Source: Nitrincola lacisaponensis (GTDB lineage: Bacteria > Pseudomonadota > Gammaproteobacteria > Pseudomonadales > Balneatricaceae). Taken from it: DNA of 64,000 nt. The stretch spans positions 124,001-188,000 of the forward strand of contig NZ_JMSZ01000032.1 of the NCBI RefSeq assembly GCF_000691225.1, in the 5' to 3' direction. The notes below the pieces were generated by a model. It saw only the letters and a list, made by a program, of their open reading frames with translations, was not told the DNA's origin and did no database searches. Shown here piece by piece: positions 56,921 through 64,000 of this stretch (the stretch's first letter is position 1; each line of letters starts with the position of its first letter). The position numbers and the translations under genes were made by a program.

Positions 56921-57262
56921 TTAGTGTTTGTCGACATTGGCAAAGTGATTTGCCAGTGCAGAAAGTTCAGCATCCGTATAGCCTTTGGCGATCCGGTCCA
57001 TGACGGTGGTATTTGGTTGCAGACCCTGTTTAAATGCCTGCAGCTGAGCTTCCAGGACCATTACGGGTCGACCGGCAATTGCCGGAATAGCGTCTGCAAG
57101 CTTACCGTCGGTTCCATGGCAGTTGGCACAGGCAGCTGCCAGCAATTGCACCTGTGCAGGGGAGAATTCTTCGGCTTGTGCCAGAGATGCTGCACTGGCA
57201 AAAAAGGTCGCCAGCAATAATTTATGCAGACCTCGTTTGTGGAGTAAAATACTGCGAGTCAT
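56921..57262 (-). CDS. Monohaem cytochrome c, flavocytochrome c partner
   Basis: A 113-residue exported protein: signal peptide to about AQA-EE (residue 31), one haem motif ACANCHGTDG, and an axial Met candidate late in the domain (MDRIAKGY). ATG 57262 has GGAAG upstream; ATG 57277 has none. The family is like the c-553 subunits next to fccB. It is the first gene of the fcc-yeeE-soxYZ operon. Confidence 0.9.
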   Translation of the reverse strand: MTRSILLHKRGLHKLLLATFFASAASLAQAEEFSPAQVQLLAAACANCHGTDGKLADAIPAIAGRPVMVLEAQLQAFKQGLQPNTTVMDRIAKGYTDAELSALANHFANVDKH

Positions 57263-57403
57263 TATGCTTCCAGCCATATCATTGATTGTTCTTGATGGCG
57301 AACGTTAGCATGAATTAAATTAGCATCAAAAGAATAAAATATTAACTTTTAGTTCTTTTTGGTTATATAACTGGTCAGGTTTCAAGTGCTTAAGGGGACA
57401 AAG

Positions 57404-58153
57404 ATGTTGAAACAGTTGCTGGCATCCGCTGCATTACTGCTGTTGTTAACGGGCTGTAATGATGCCAATGTCCGTCCTGATAATGGCGGTCCTGAGGCGG
57501 TTAATGCCGATCCACACAGCAGTGAAGGGCGTGCTGAAATTGCCGCCATGCTGGGAGGTGATCCGATACAGCCACTGGAAGTGACACGTGGTGATATGAG
57601 TGGCAGTCTGCAGGGGCAGTTGGACCAACTGAATGGCCGTTTGACGCTGTTGCAGGAACAGGTCATTCAAATTCGCTCTCTGACTCAGCAGGTACTGGAG
57701 CAGAGCCAGATGAGTATGACCCAGCTGCAGTCTTTACGCGATACCCAGCGGGGTTCAGGTCAGACACCTGCGGGTTATGAAGAAGATCTTGCCAGCCACT
57801 CGCTTGAAGGTATGGTGCAGGAGATCGATCAGGCGGTGGCACAGCTGTTGTCAGCCATGAGTATGCAGTCACCACAACTGGCCGAGTCTACCGGACCTTA
57901 CCGGGTTGCGACGGCTTATACACAGCGCGGCTGGATTCTGATCCGTTACCATGCGCAAACCGGGGAAACCTGGCTGGCTGATAACAATGACTGGAGTCGT
58001 TTGAGAGATTCTGGCAGTTTGTCGCCCTCAAGTTATGAGGTGCAGGTGCAGCGTGCCGATCAGGATCGCAAGGGCTATGTAGCTGTGCGTATTGATCGCC
58101 GTACCGGCCAGAGCTGGTGGTTGAGTGATGATACCTGGCAGGTGCTGAATTGA
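57404..58153 (+). CDS. Putative lipoprotein with coiled coil and C-terminal repeat
   Basis: A 249-residue protein with lipobox LLLTGC (Cys16 after the start chosen). A short acidic segment is followed by a coiled coil (about 65-110), then a C-terminal domain with two similar motifs, ILIRYHAQTGETWLADNNDWSRL and VRIDRRTGQSWWLSDDTWQVL. This repeat looks like a small beta element seen in other unknown lipoproteins. ATG 57404 follows AAGGGG; GTG 57386 is less likely. Its stop overlaps the ATG of the epmC fragment. Confidence 0.72.
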   Translation: MLKQLLASAALLLLLTGCNDANVRPDNGGPEAVNADPHSSEGRAEIAAMLGGDPIQPLEVTRGDMSGSLQGQLDQLNGRLTLLQEQVIQIRSLTQQVLEQSQMSMTQLQSLRDTQRGSGQTPAGYEEDLASHSLEGMVQEIDQAVAQLLSAMSMQSPQLAESTGPYRVATAYTQRGWILIRYHAQTGETWLADNNDWSRLRDSGSLSPSSYEVQVQRADQDRKGYVAVRIDRRTGQSWWLSDDTWQVLN

Positions 58154-58236
58154 TGCAGGCACATGATTATCGGGACCTTATGCGCCTGTTCGACGACTGT
58201 TTTTCGAGTTGTCAGTTTGTAATAGGAAATGAATAA
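58153..58236 (+). pseudogene. Truncated N-terminal fragment resembling EpmC
   Basis: From ATG 58153, overlapping the stop of the upstream gene, 27 codons (MQAHDYRDLMRLFDDCFSSC...) read until TAA at 58234. They resemble the EpmC N-terminus pattern HYxQLIxIFxxCF. The complete epmC-like gene begins directly after. This looks like the left end of a native epmC disrupted and replaced. Confidence 0.5.
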
Positions 58237-58767
58237 ATGAGTGTCTGCAGTACCGATGATGAATACTGTCAAAATTTGATAAATGCCTTTGCGGACATAC
58301 TCCCCAACTTAACGATACAAGGTGACGCAGAGGAGCCGTTCTACCAAGCTCCGACAGCGAATACCCGTGCCATCCTGTATTTTAGAAGTAACTACCCGCG
58401 CAGCCTCTTGCATGAGATTTCACACTACTGTTTAGCGGGTGATCGGCGAAGAGGTTTAGATGATTTCGGATACTGGTATGCCCCGTGCGGAAGGACAGCC
58501 GAACAGCAGCAGCGTTTTGAAGTGGTTGAAGCGAGACCGCAAGGCTTGGAAAAAGCCATGTGTGAAATCGTTGGGCTTAAGTTTTCACCAAGCCTTGACG
58601 ATTTTTCAGGAAGGCCACCGTCGGAAAGTTTTCTACAAGAGCTAGAAATAGCCTATCAAGAGATGCGGGTAAATCCACCCCCCACCGCCAATAATGTATT
58701 GTCTGGGTTAACAAGCTATTGGAAAAGCAATGGATTAGCTAGCAGACACATATTCAGCAAGGTCTGA
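58237..58767 (+). CDS. epmC: Elongation factor P hydroxylase-like protein (EpmC/YfcM)
   Basis: A 176-residue protein with the EpmC core LLHEISHYCLAGDRRRGLDDFGYWYAPCGR, with metal-binding HExxH-like His-Glu-Ile-Ser-His, and QQRFEVVEARPQGLEKAM. EpmC hydroxylates the beta-lysyl-lysine of EF-P. The N-terminus (EYCQNLINAFADIL) resembles the fragment just upstream, so this may be an acquired allele. It is AT-richer than the genes on its left. Confidence 0.85.
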   Translation: MSVCSTDDEYCQNLINAFADILPNLTIQGDAEEPFYQAPTANTRAILYFRSNYPRSLLHEISHYCLAGDRRRGLDDFGYWYAPCGRTAEQQQRFEVVEARPQGLEKAMCEIVGLKFSPSLDDFSGRPPSESFLQELEIAYQEMRVNPPPTANNVLSGLTSYWKSNGLASRHIFSKV

Positions 58768-58814
58768 TATCTAACAGAGCGGGACCCTCTCAAGGTTTCG
58801 GTTTTACTCACCAA

Positions 58815-58864
58815 TGATCTACAGCCACTTCGACGCGCGCCCGCGTGGCCGTAAGATGTGTTAG
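58815..58864. repeat. Hairpin repeat copy A
   Basis: A 50-bp element, near-identical to that at 60858-60906. Outer arms CTACAGCCAC and GTGGCCGTAA are partly paired; the inner stem ACGCG (58833-58837) and CGCGT (58842-58846) is perfect around loop CGCC. It overlaps the stop codon of the ankyrin gene. Confidence 0.75.
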
Positions 58865-59592
58865 ATTCTATTAATATCTATGTTAGCTGATTTTGATGTG
58901 TAGTATTTAGTAAACATAACATTAACTCGTTTTGTAAGATTCACCATCCTTTTTACTTCATTAATGAAAGTATCATCATCTTTCTGTTCATTATCAAAAA
59001 TTAGTTCAGAATATAAAGAATGTAAAAGTAAAGAGTAATGTAGTAAGTCAAGGCCTGCTTCAGAGCGTAGGGTTGGATCAGCTCCGTTATCGATAAGCCT
59101 TTCCAGGATGAGCAGCGTATCAGGATGATGGGAATATAAAATATGTATTAATGCCGTTTTTCCTTCGCCATCTGTTGCGTTAATATCAATCCCGGCGCGG
59201 ATAAAAATATCTATGCATTCGGCTATATTATCAGTTGAAGTCATGTAGCCTAGGAAGTGATATGGAGACCCCACGCTCCTTGATGATAGTGTGATGTTAT
59301 TGTTGGTAAAGGATAAAATAACATCGTCATTACAATTTTCTGCTTCATACATTAGCGTGTTGATGATGGATGCTTTCGTGTCTTCCTCCTGTAGCCATTG
59401 AGCATTTTGATGGCTATGCAAAAAATCACTCAGCGCGTCTTGATCTTCTTGGTTTAGTATCTGTAAAAGAGTTGCATGCTCTTTAGTATAATGCTCATCA
59501 TTAAGTTGATCGGCACTTGTGGCTATAGGGATAGTAAGTGAGTAAGAAAACAAAAAAAGTAGTGTTAAAATATTCCAGTTTAATCTGATCAT
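58861..59592 (-). CDS. Exported ankyrin-repeat protein
   Basis: A 243-residue protein with a signal peptide (cleavage near ATSA-DQ, about 26) and two or so ankyrin repeats (about 120-195: FIRAGIDINATDGEGKTALIHIL, ERLIDNGADPTLRSEAGLDLLHYSL). The remaining sequence is helical. Base composition is clearly AT-richer than in neighbouring regions. It probably works by protein contact in the periplasm. The last codon overlaps hairpin copy A. Function unknown; such small exported ankyrin proteins are often found in accessory regions. Confidence 0.75.
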   Translation of the reverse strand: MIRLNWNILTLLFLFSYSLTIPIATSADQLNDEHYTKEHATLLQILNQEDQDALSDFLHSHQNAQWLQEEDTKASIINTLMYEAENCNDDVILSFTNNNITLSSRSVGSPYHFLGYMTSTDNIAECIDIFIRAGIDINATDGEGKTALIHILYSHHPDTLLILERLIDNGADPTLRSEAGLDLLHYSLLLHSLYSELIFDNEQKDDDTFINEVKRMVNLTKRVNVMFTKYYTSKSANIDINRI

Positions 59593-59670
59593 GAAAGTGG
59601 CCTGCTAGATTATAAGTATGTCTTTGTTTTCCTGTAGTGCTAAGCAGTTAGTCAATTAACTATACAGTTG

Positions 59671-60159
59671 TTACTGAGTGCTATTAGTAATCTCCTTGTT
59701 AACTTCATTAAAGAAGTTTTCAAGTGATTTTAATCTAAAGCATGTCTTGATTTCTTTGACTTGACCATTGTAATCAATTCGAATGGTGTATTTAATGTAT
59801 GGCCAGAATAAGGCAACCCATGATGGTGGGCCATAATATTTGATGCTATTTATTTTTTTAGTGTCAAACTCTTCGTAAAAATCTAGTGATAAACTAAGTT
59901 TGTCATCTTTGAAACTAGCGATTTCAACTTTGTCACAAAAAAAATATGAGATTAGCTCGGTTATTAATAAAAATAAGCCCATTACGATAGCTATAATCAA
60001 GATCATGACCATAAACTTAGTGCCAGGGCCAAGGTTTATATCACTACTTAAGAATAACCATCCAGCTAAAAATGCAAATGCATTAGTAATGATATCAAGC
60101 CATCTAAAAATAAGGCTTGTCTCTAGGAAATAGGTTCCGCGAGATATATTTAATTTCAT
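59671..60159 (-). CDS. Hypothetical two-segment membrane protein
   Basis: A 162-residue protein with two hydrophobic segments (about 25-40 and 48-75) and a C-terminal soluble part with a PH-like or beta-rich pattern (VEIASFKDDKLSLSLDFYEEF, YIKYTIRIDYNGQVKEIKT). AT-rich. The ATG follows the stop of the preceding gene (TAA-ATG). No family recognised; it is cotranscribed with the gene at 60160. Confidence 0.65.
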   Translation of the reverse strand: MKLNISRGTYFLETSLIFRWLDIITNAFAFLAGWLFLSSDINLGPGTKFMVMILIIAIVMGLFLLITELISYFFCDKVEIASFKDDKLSLSLDFYEEFDTKKINSIKYYGPPSWVALFWPYIKYTIRIDYNGQVKEIKTCFRLKSLENFFNEVNKEITNSTQ

Positions 60160-60705
60160 TTAATGATTTCTTGCACGCCTGTTTAGCTCTTCTTGAATGG
60201 CGTTTTTGGCGCCTTCATTGTTATAATAAAAGCCGTATATTAATACTAAAAAGGCTGGATGTCCGCGTCTATAGGGTCGTCTTTTAGTTAATGCATCGCG
60301 AACATCTTTTAGAGTCTTTACAGTAACCCCAGCTCCAGCCAAACCTAAAGCACTGCTAATAACCTCCCTTAACTCTAAGTCTTCAAGCAGCTCGGTAGTG
60401 GGTTTGGCCCATAGACCCCAGTATGTATTGGCCATAGGGTCTGTGATTTTGGTAATTAAAAAACCAATTGCAGGTCTGTTGCTAAGTTCACTATGAAGCA
60501 GTTTCATTACTTCATGCTTTTGGTGCCTATCAAGGTGATGATACAAAATTACACCTGTAAGAATTTCTATTGCTTTTTCATCAGAAATGGCAGGTTGGTT
60601 TTCATAGGCATCAAAAATATAGTGAGGGAGTTTTAATAGATCTCTTAAAAAATAAATTTGCTCTTTGGTGTCATTCGGGAGTCGATAAGGAAGGTTGGGC
60701 GACAT
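60160..60705 (-). CDS. Hypothetical protein
   Basis: A 181-residue protein without a signal peptide. It is largely helical (IYFLRDLLKLPHYIFDAYE, HQKHEVMKLLHSEL) with a basic segment near the C-terminus (LTKRRPYRRGHPAFL) and an alanine/glycine-rich stretch before it (SALGLAGAGVTVKTL). AT-rich. It reads directly into the membrane-protein gene. No homologue recognised; a pair of this kind may be an effector/immunity or stress module, but nothing shows this. Confidence 0.62.
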   Translation of the reverse strand: MSPNLPYRLPNDTKEQIYFLRDLLKLPHYIFDAYENQPAISDEKAIEILTGVILYHHLDRHQKHEVMKLLHSELSNRPAIGFLITKITDPMANTYWGLWAKPTTELLEDLELREVISSALGLAGAGVTVKTLKDVRDALTKRRPYRRGHPAFLVLIYGFYYNNEGAKNAIQEELNRRARNH

Positions 60706-60857
60706 AAGAACTCCTTTCTTTGTAGTTGAAATCCATTCGTAAATACTACATAAGGGAAAACAATAGCAAACCCAGCTTAATCTTTCAAGTTTTTAGATTT
60801 TAGCTTTAGATCAAATTTCGACAAATTATGCGATACGGCACTTAAGCGCGAAGGGCC

Positions 60858-60906
60858 TGATCTACAGCCACTTCGACGCACGTCTGCGTGGCTGTAGATG
60901 TATTAG
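60858..60906. repeat. Hairpin repeat copy B
   Basis: A 49-bp copy with perfect outer arms CTACAGCCAC and GTGGCTGTAG and inner stem ACGCA (60876-60880) and TGCGT (60885-60889) around loop CGTC. Its inner base pair changes are compensated relative to copy A. It lies 5 bases past the stop of the copper chaperone gene and may also act as its terminator. Confidence 0.75.
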
Positions 60907-60911
60907 GCCTT

Positions 60912-61352
60912 TTAATGAGTATGTCCCATCGGCATGGCATGGCGTACCGGGATTTCCAGTGCTTTTTCACTGCCATCGGCAAAGGTCAGGGTCAGATCGA
61001 TCTGATCGCCATCGGCCAGGTTCTGTTTCAGGCCGATCAGCATGACATGCAGTCCACCTGGTTGCAGGTGAGTCTGTTGACCCGCAGGAATCTCAATCGT
61101 GTCGATCTGACGCATCTGCATGACCCCATCCACGTCGGTATGGGTGTGAAGTTCGGTGACTTCAGCCACGCTGGAGGAGGCTGACACCAGGCTTGCATCA
61201 TGATGGCCATGGTTGTCCAGCGTCATGAAGGCTGCACTGTTTGGCTGTCCGGGAGGAACTGCACGTGCAAAGGCATTTTCGATAATGACATCTTCACAGG
61301 CGAAGGTGAGTGATGAAAACAGCAGGGCACTGGCAACAAAGAGCTTACGCAT
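60912..61352 (-). CDS. Periplasmic copper chaperone PCu(A)C
   Basis: A 146-residue exported protein (signal peptide ending near TFA-CE, 18). PCuAC features: AFARAVPPGQPNSAAFMTLDNHG, ELHTHTDVDGVMQMRQI and LQPGGLHVMLIGL, with the His and Met copper ligands. It ends in a His/Met-rich tail (HAMPMGHTH). It delivers Cu(I) to cytochrome oxidase with SCO. It lies 19 bases from the SCO gene. Confidence 0.93.
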   Translation of the reverse strand: MRKLFVASALLFSSLTFACEDVIIENAFARAVPPGQPNSAAFMTLDNHGHHDASLVSASSSVAEVTELHTHTDVDGVMQMRQIDTIEIPAGQQTHLQPGGLHVMLIGLKQNLADGDQIDLTLTFADGSEKALEIPVRHAMPMGHTH

Positions 61353-61371
61353 GAGATTCCTCCTTGGGAGA

Positions 61372-61968
61372 TTAGTGTTCGAGTAGCTGTTGCAGGTTAT
61401 GCATTAACTGATCCGGAGTAGCGTTATGGGACACCAGTGCCGCCAGTTGGCCCTCCCGGTCAATCAGGTAGAGGCGTGATGAGTGATCAACTGCGTACTC
61501 CATGGCCGAGTTGCGCATCTCCACTTTCCGGTAAAAAGCACCATATTGCTTCACGACCTGATCAATCTCAGATTTCTCACCCGTGACCCCTATAATCTGG
61601 GGTGAAAAGAACGCTGCATAATTCTTCAAATGTTCCAGGCTGTCGCGCTCGGGATCGACGCTGATAAAGATCCCCTGAATCTGTTCGCTCTGGTCATCCG
61701 GCATGTTACGCAGTGCCTGTCCGAGTACGGCCAGTGCCATGGGGCAGACGTCCGGGCAGTAGGTGTAGCCGATGTAGATGACTACCGGCTGACCCCTGAA
61801 ATCTGACAGGGAGACCGGGCCATCTGCTGACATCAGCGTGAAGTCACCACCAATGCTGCCACCCAGAACCCGTTGTTCGGCGGGCTGGGGTTGTTGCTGA
61901 AAATAGATCAGCACACCTGCAACCAGCGCAATACTCAGTAGAATCAGGTAGCGTATGGCTTTCATCAT
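61372..61968 (-). CDS. SCO1/SenC-family copper/thiol protein
   Basis: A 198-residue protein with one N-terminal membrane anchor and a thioredoxin fold: C71 and C75 of YTYCPDVCP, and the conserved His in VDHSSRLYL. It provides copper to the CuA site of cytochrome c oxidase or acts as a thiol reductase. AGGAGA precedes the ATG. Cotranscribed with the PCuAC gene and the gene upstream. Confidence 0.93.
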   Translation of the reverse strand: MMKAIRYLILLSIALVAGVLIYFQQQPQPAEQRVLGGSIGGDFTLMSADGPVSLSDFRGQPVVIYIGYTYCPDVCPMALAVLGQALRNMPDDQSEQIQGIFISVDPERDSLEHLKNYAAFFSPQIIGVTGEKSEIDQVVKQYGAFYRKVEMRNSAMEYAVDHSSRLYLIDREGQLAALVSHNATPDQLMHNLQQLLEH

Positions 61969-61982
61969 GTTCTCCTGTGGTG

Positions 61983-62474
61983 CTAACGGGCGTCAAAATC
62001 AAAGGCGGTGGAGTAGAGCTGTTCCGCTGTATCCACGTAGACGCTGGCGCGCCAGGTCATTTCTCCGGTGGTACAGACTGCCAGTTCTGTGGTGCCTCGC
62101 CAGATCTCAGGGCGCTCAGGGTCCTGAGTGAGTTGCGTTTGATTCAGACCCATATACATTTCTACACCCTGCAGATCGAGCATGACCTGGCGCGCGTCCA
62201 GATGTTGCAATCGCACCTCGATGCTGATCGGTTGCGAGGACTCCAGGGGTCGGGGAGTCAGACTCAGTTGCAACAGCTGATTGCCACGTGAGGCAATACA
62301 GTTTCCTTGATGCAGATCGCAGGGCAAGGGCGGTAGCAGCACACTGTCAGGTTGTAGCGATTGTTCGATCAAGTCTCGGCTGGTCAGCAGCGCCAGCAGC
62401 ACGACAGCGGCGAGTCCCAATAAAATCCACTGCTGAGGCTTTATACGTTTCTCAGTCACACCGTGTTCTGTCAT
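61983..62474 (-). CDS. Hypothetical membrane-anchored protein next to SCO
   Basis: A 163-residue protein with one membrane segment (about 17-35), followed by a periplasmic beta-rich domain containing PCDLHQGNCIA and VEMYMGLNQTQL. Methionine pairs and two cysteines suggest copper or thiol handling, but no family is recognised. It is first in the copper operon, 14 bases before the SCO gene. Confidence 0.68.
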   Translation of the reverse strand: MTEHGVTEKRIKPQQWILLGLAAVVLLALLTSRDLIEQSLQPDSVLLPPLPCDLHQGNCIASRGNQLLQLSLTPRPLESSQPISIEVRLQHLDARQVMLDLQGVEMYMGLNQTQLTQDPERPEIWRGTTELAVCTTGEMTWRASVYVDTAEQLYSTAFDFDAR

Positions 62475-62510
62475 AAGTGTTGCCAGTTTACTGCAGGGTC
62501 AGTTGAATAA

Positions 62511-62533
62511 CGATGCGACATAATGTCGCATCG
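62511..62533 (-). terminator. Hairpin after trpB
   Basis: CGATGCGACA and TGTCGCATCG are perfect 10-bp arms with a TAA loop, 16 bases after the trpB stop on the minus strand. The run after it on the minus strand is TTATTC, so it is a moderate terminator. Confidence 0.65.
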
Positions 62534-62549
62534 TCGGTGAGGAAGGTGC

Positions 62550-63752
62550 TTAAAGTCCAAGCAGATCCGCAACATAGTCGGCATCTTTGTCGCCACGACC
62601 CGAGATGTTGACCAGGATGGTCTGCTCAGGACTGAGTGTCGGGGCTGTACGAATCGCCCAGGCGACAGCATGGGAGCTTTCCAGTGCCGGAATAATGCCT
62701 TCGACTCGCGACAGGGTGATGAAGGCATCCAGACATTCCTGATCGGTTGCGGTTTCATACTGCACACGGCCCAGGTCTTTCAGGTAAGAATGCTGTGGAC
62801 CAACGCCCGGATAATCCAGGCCGGAAGCGATTGAATGCACTGGCATGGGTTCGCCGTCTTCGGTTTCCAGTACATAGCACTTCATGCCATGGAGTTGTCC
62901 CGGTTTGCCCAGTGTCAGGGTGGCGGAATGCTGATTGGTATCCAGACCTTTACCCGCAGGTTCTATACCAACCATCTTGACCTGCTCGTCCTTCAGGAAA
63001 GCAGTAAACAGGCCGATGGCGTTACAGCCGCCGCCTACGCAGGCTGTCAGGTAATCTGGAAGCTTGCCGAAGCGGTTGAGGAACTGTTCACGGGCTTCAG
63101 TTCCAATAATAGACTGGAAGTCACGAACCATTTTGGGGAAGGGATGTGGACCGACAACCGAGCCTATGGCGTAAATAAAGTTCTGTGGATCTTTCAGATA
63201 CTCTTCGAACGCACTGTCTACCGCATCTTTCAGCGTGGCGGTGCCACGGGTGACCGGAATCAGGTCGCAACCCAGAATCTTCATTTTGACGACGTTAGGG
63301 TGTTCTTTTTCGATGTCGACCTGACCCATGTGAATCTCACAGGGGATGCCGACCAGTGCGCAGGCGGTTGCCAGCGCAACACCATGCTGACCGGCACCGG
63401 TTTCAGCAATCACCTTGGTTTTGCCCATGTATTTGGCCAGCAGTGCCTCACCCAGGCAGTGATTGATCTTGTGCGCGCCGGTGTGGTTCAGGTCTTCGCG
63501 CTTCAGAAAAATCTGTGCGCCGCCGAGCTTTTCGCTCAGTCGACGGGCATGGAAAATAGGGCTGGGACGTCCTATGTAATCGGCAAACAGTGTTTTCAGT
63601 TCATTCTGGAACTCAGGCTGCTGGCGAATCTCTTCATAGGCTTTATCGATATCATTCATCACCTGTTGCAGTTCAGGCGGGATAATCTGGCCACCGTACT
63701 CGCCAAAGTAGCCCTGGGCATCCGGCATTTCAGCGTATTCAAATTTACTCAT
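62550..63752 (-). CDS. trpB: Tryptophan synthase beta chain
   Basis: A 400-residue PLP enzyme: [13 protein letters not shown] near the start, [15 protein letters not shown] with the PLP lysine, [13 protein letters not shown] and [10 protein letters not shown] phosphate loop. ATG 63752 follows GGAGA and is preferred over starts further out. No trpA follows; a hairpin ends the transcript. The small gene at 63745-63990 overlaps its start, so translation is coupled. It may be the only trpB or an extra copy that acts apart from TrpA. Confidence 0.92.
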   Translation of the reverse strand: MSKFEYAEMPDAQGYFGEYGGQIIPPELQQVMNDIDKAYEEIRQQPEFQNELKTLFADYIGRPSPIFHARRLSEKLGGAQIFLKREDLNHTGAHKINHCLGEALLAKYMGKTKVIAETGAGQHGVALATACALVGIPCEIHMGQVDIEKEHPNVVKMKILGCDLIPVTRGTATLKDAVDSAFEEYLKDPQNFIYAIGSVVGPHPFPKMVRDFQSIIGTEAREQFLNRFGKLPDYLTACVGGGCNAIGLFTAFLKDEQVKMVGIEPAGKGLDTNQHSATLTLGKPGQLHGMKCYVLETEDGEPMPVHSIASGLDYPGVGPQHSYLKDLGRVQYETATDQECLDAFITLSRVEGIIPALESSHAVAWAIRTAPTLSPEQTILVNISGRGDKDADYVADLLGL

Positions 63753-63990
63753 AGATTCTCCGTAAGGGGCAGTTGTCGCTGCTTTCCTTGAAACCACTTT
63801 TCAGTAAGCTCAGGCGCAGTTTGGTTACATATTTTTCTGCTTCCAGGCGTGAGGGCAGTACGGTATGACTGAACTCACTGTCATCATTGAGGCTGTTGCC
63901 CCAGCTTTGAGTAAGAATCCAGTCACCGACCAGATCCTGATAGACGCTGACAGTAAAATAGTCAGCCTGTTTTTGCCAGCGTAATACCAC
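63745..63990 (-). CDS. Small hypothetical protein upstream of trpB
   Basis: At least 81 residues; the frame stays open to the window edge, so the true start may be outside (GTG 63990 is the first candidate inside). The sequence [29 protein letters not shown] has a WGR-like pattern. It overlaps trpB by 8 bases (ATGAGTAA). Function unknown. Confidence 0.6.
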   Translation of the reverse strand: MVLRWQKQADYFTVSVYQDLVGDWILTQSWGNSLNDDSEFSHTVLPSRLEAEKYVTKLRLSLLKSGFKESSDNCPLRRIYE

Positions 63991-64000
63991 AGGTTTTCTT

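Noticed and set aside
58769-58866. Integron attC-like site (ATCTAAC ... GTTAGAT, 98 bp)
   Set aside because: The end boxes fit RYYYAAC and GTTRRRY, but the adjoining L boxes are not complementary, copy B lacks the same ends, and no integron integrase is present.
62835-63791. Plus-strand open frame of 318 codons
   Set aside because: It is antisense to trpB, which is strongly conserved; no independent evidence for coding.
1-64000. tRNA, rRNA, CRISPR arrays or transposase genes
   Set aside because: None could be recognised by eye on either strand; a covariance search would be needed to exclude small RNAs.

Overview
The window looks like a chromosome segment of a free-living, probably marine gammaproteobacterium. 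An Oceanospirillales-type relative (Nitrincolaceae/Oceanospirillaceae) is my best guess. The evidence is the gene families present (AzlCD, TtcA, RecQ with HRDC, CydAB plus the small CydX, EpmC, SoxYZ fusion, flavocytochrome c, ABC and TRAP importers) and many signal-transduction genes. No rRNA, tRNA, CRISPR array or transposase gene was seen.

Layout. 1-13.8 kb is a dense signalling locus. It holds a LuxO-like sigma-54 response regulator, a very large hybrid histidine kinase interrupted by an in-frame TAA, an HD-GYP response regulator, a second GAF/PAS hybrid kinase, a stand-alone receiver, a stand-alone HPt protein and an Aer-like PAS chemoreceptor. Two near-identical -24/-12 promoters precede the kinase operon and the chemoreceptor, and CTGCA-N3-TGCAG palindromes lie upstream of the regulator gene and of the chemoreceptor. 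Together these suggest one self-contained phosphorelay regulon. 13.9-25.8 kb is mixed: ABM monooxygenase, OmpA-like protein, GNAT, RecQ, YqaA, a membrane-anchored metzincin-like protein, AtoE, an amidohydrolase, a Cache chemoreceptor, TtcA and a YebC-family protein. 25.9-37.3 kb has a DadA-like oxidase, a MotA/MotB-like pair with a long coiled coil, AzlCD, a 1652-residue pseudokinase/AAA/GAF/GGDEF protein and a c-type cytochrome-like protein.

37.4-49.0 kb is a trans-4-hydroxy-L-proline catabolic cluster: GntR regulator, FAD dehydrogenase, epimerase, DapA-type deaminase, an amino-acid ABC importer, a semialdehyde dehydrogenase and a TRAP importer. Copies of an ATGTCGACAT palindrome occur upstream of gntR, at the ABC/dehydrogenase divergent promoter and at the TRAP promoter, so a single GntR regulon is likely. 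49.3-53.7 kb is cydABX with a divergent PAS/sigma-54 activator; a good -24/-12 promoter faces cydA and a palindrome sits about 110 bp upstream of it. 53.7-57.3 kb is a sulfide/thiosulfate operon (cytochrome c, flavocytochrome c flavoprotein, YeeE transporter, SoxYZ fusion).

58.2-60.9 kb is a small AT-rich accessory patch. It begins right after a 27-codon piece resembling the N-terminus of epmC, carries a complete epmC-like gene and three unknown genes, and the three unknown genes are flanked by two copies of a ~50-bp hairpin whose inner stem shows compensatory base changes. 60.9-64 kb holds copper-handling genes (PCuAC, SCO, an unknown membrane protein) and a trpB without an adjacent trpA, preceded by a small unknown gene that may run off the window edge.
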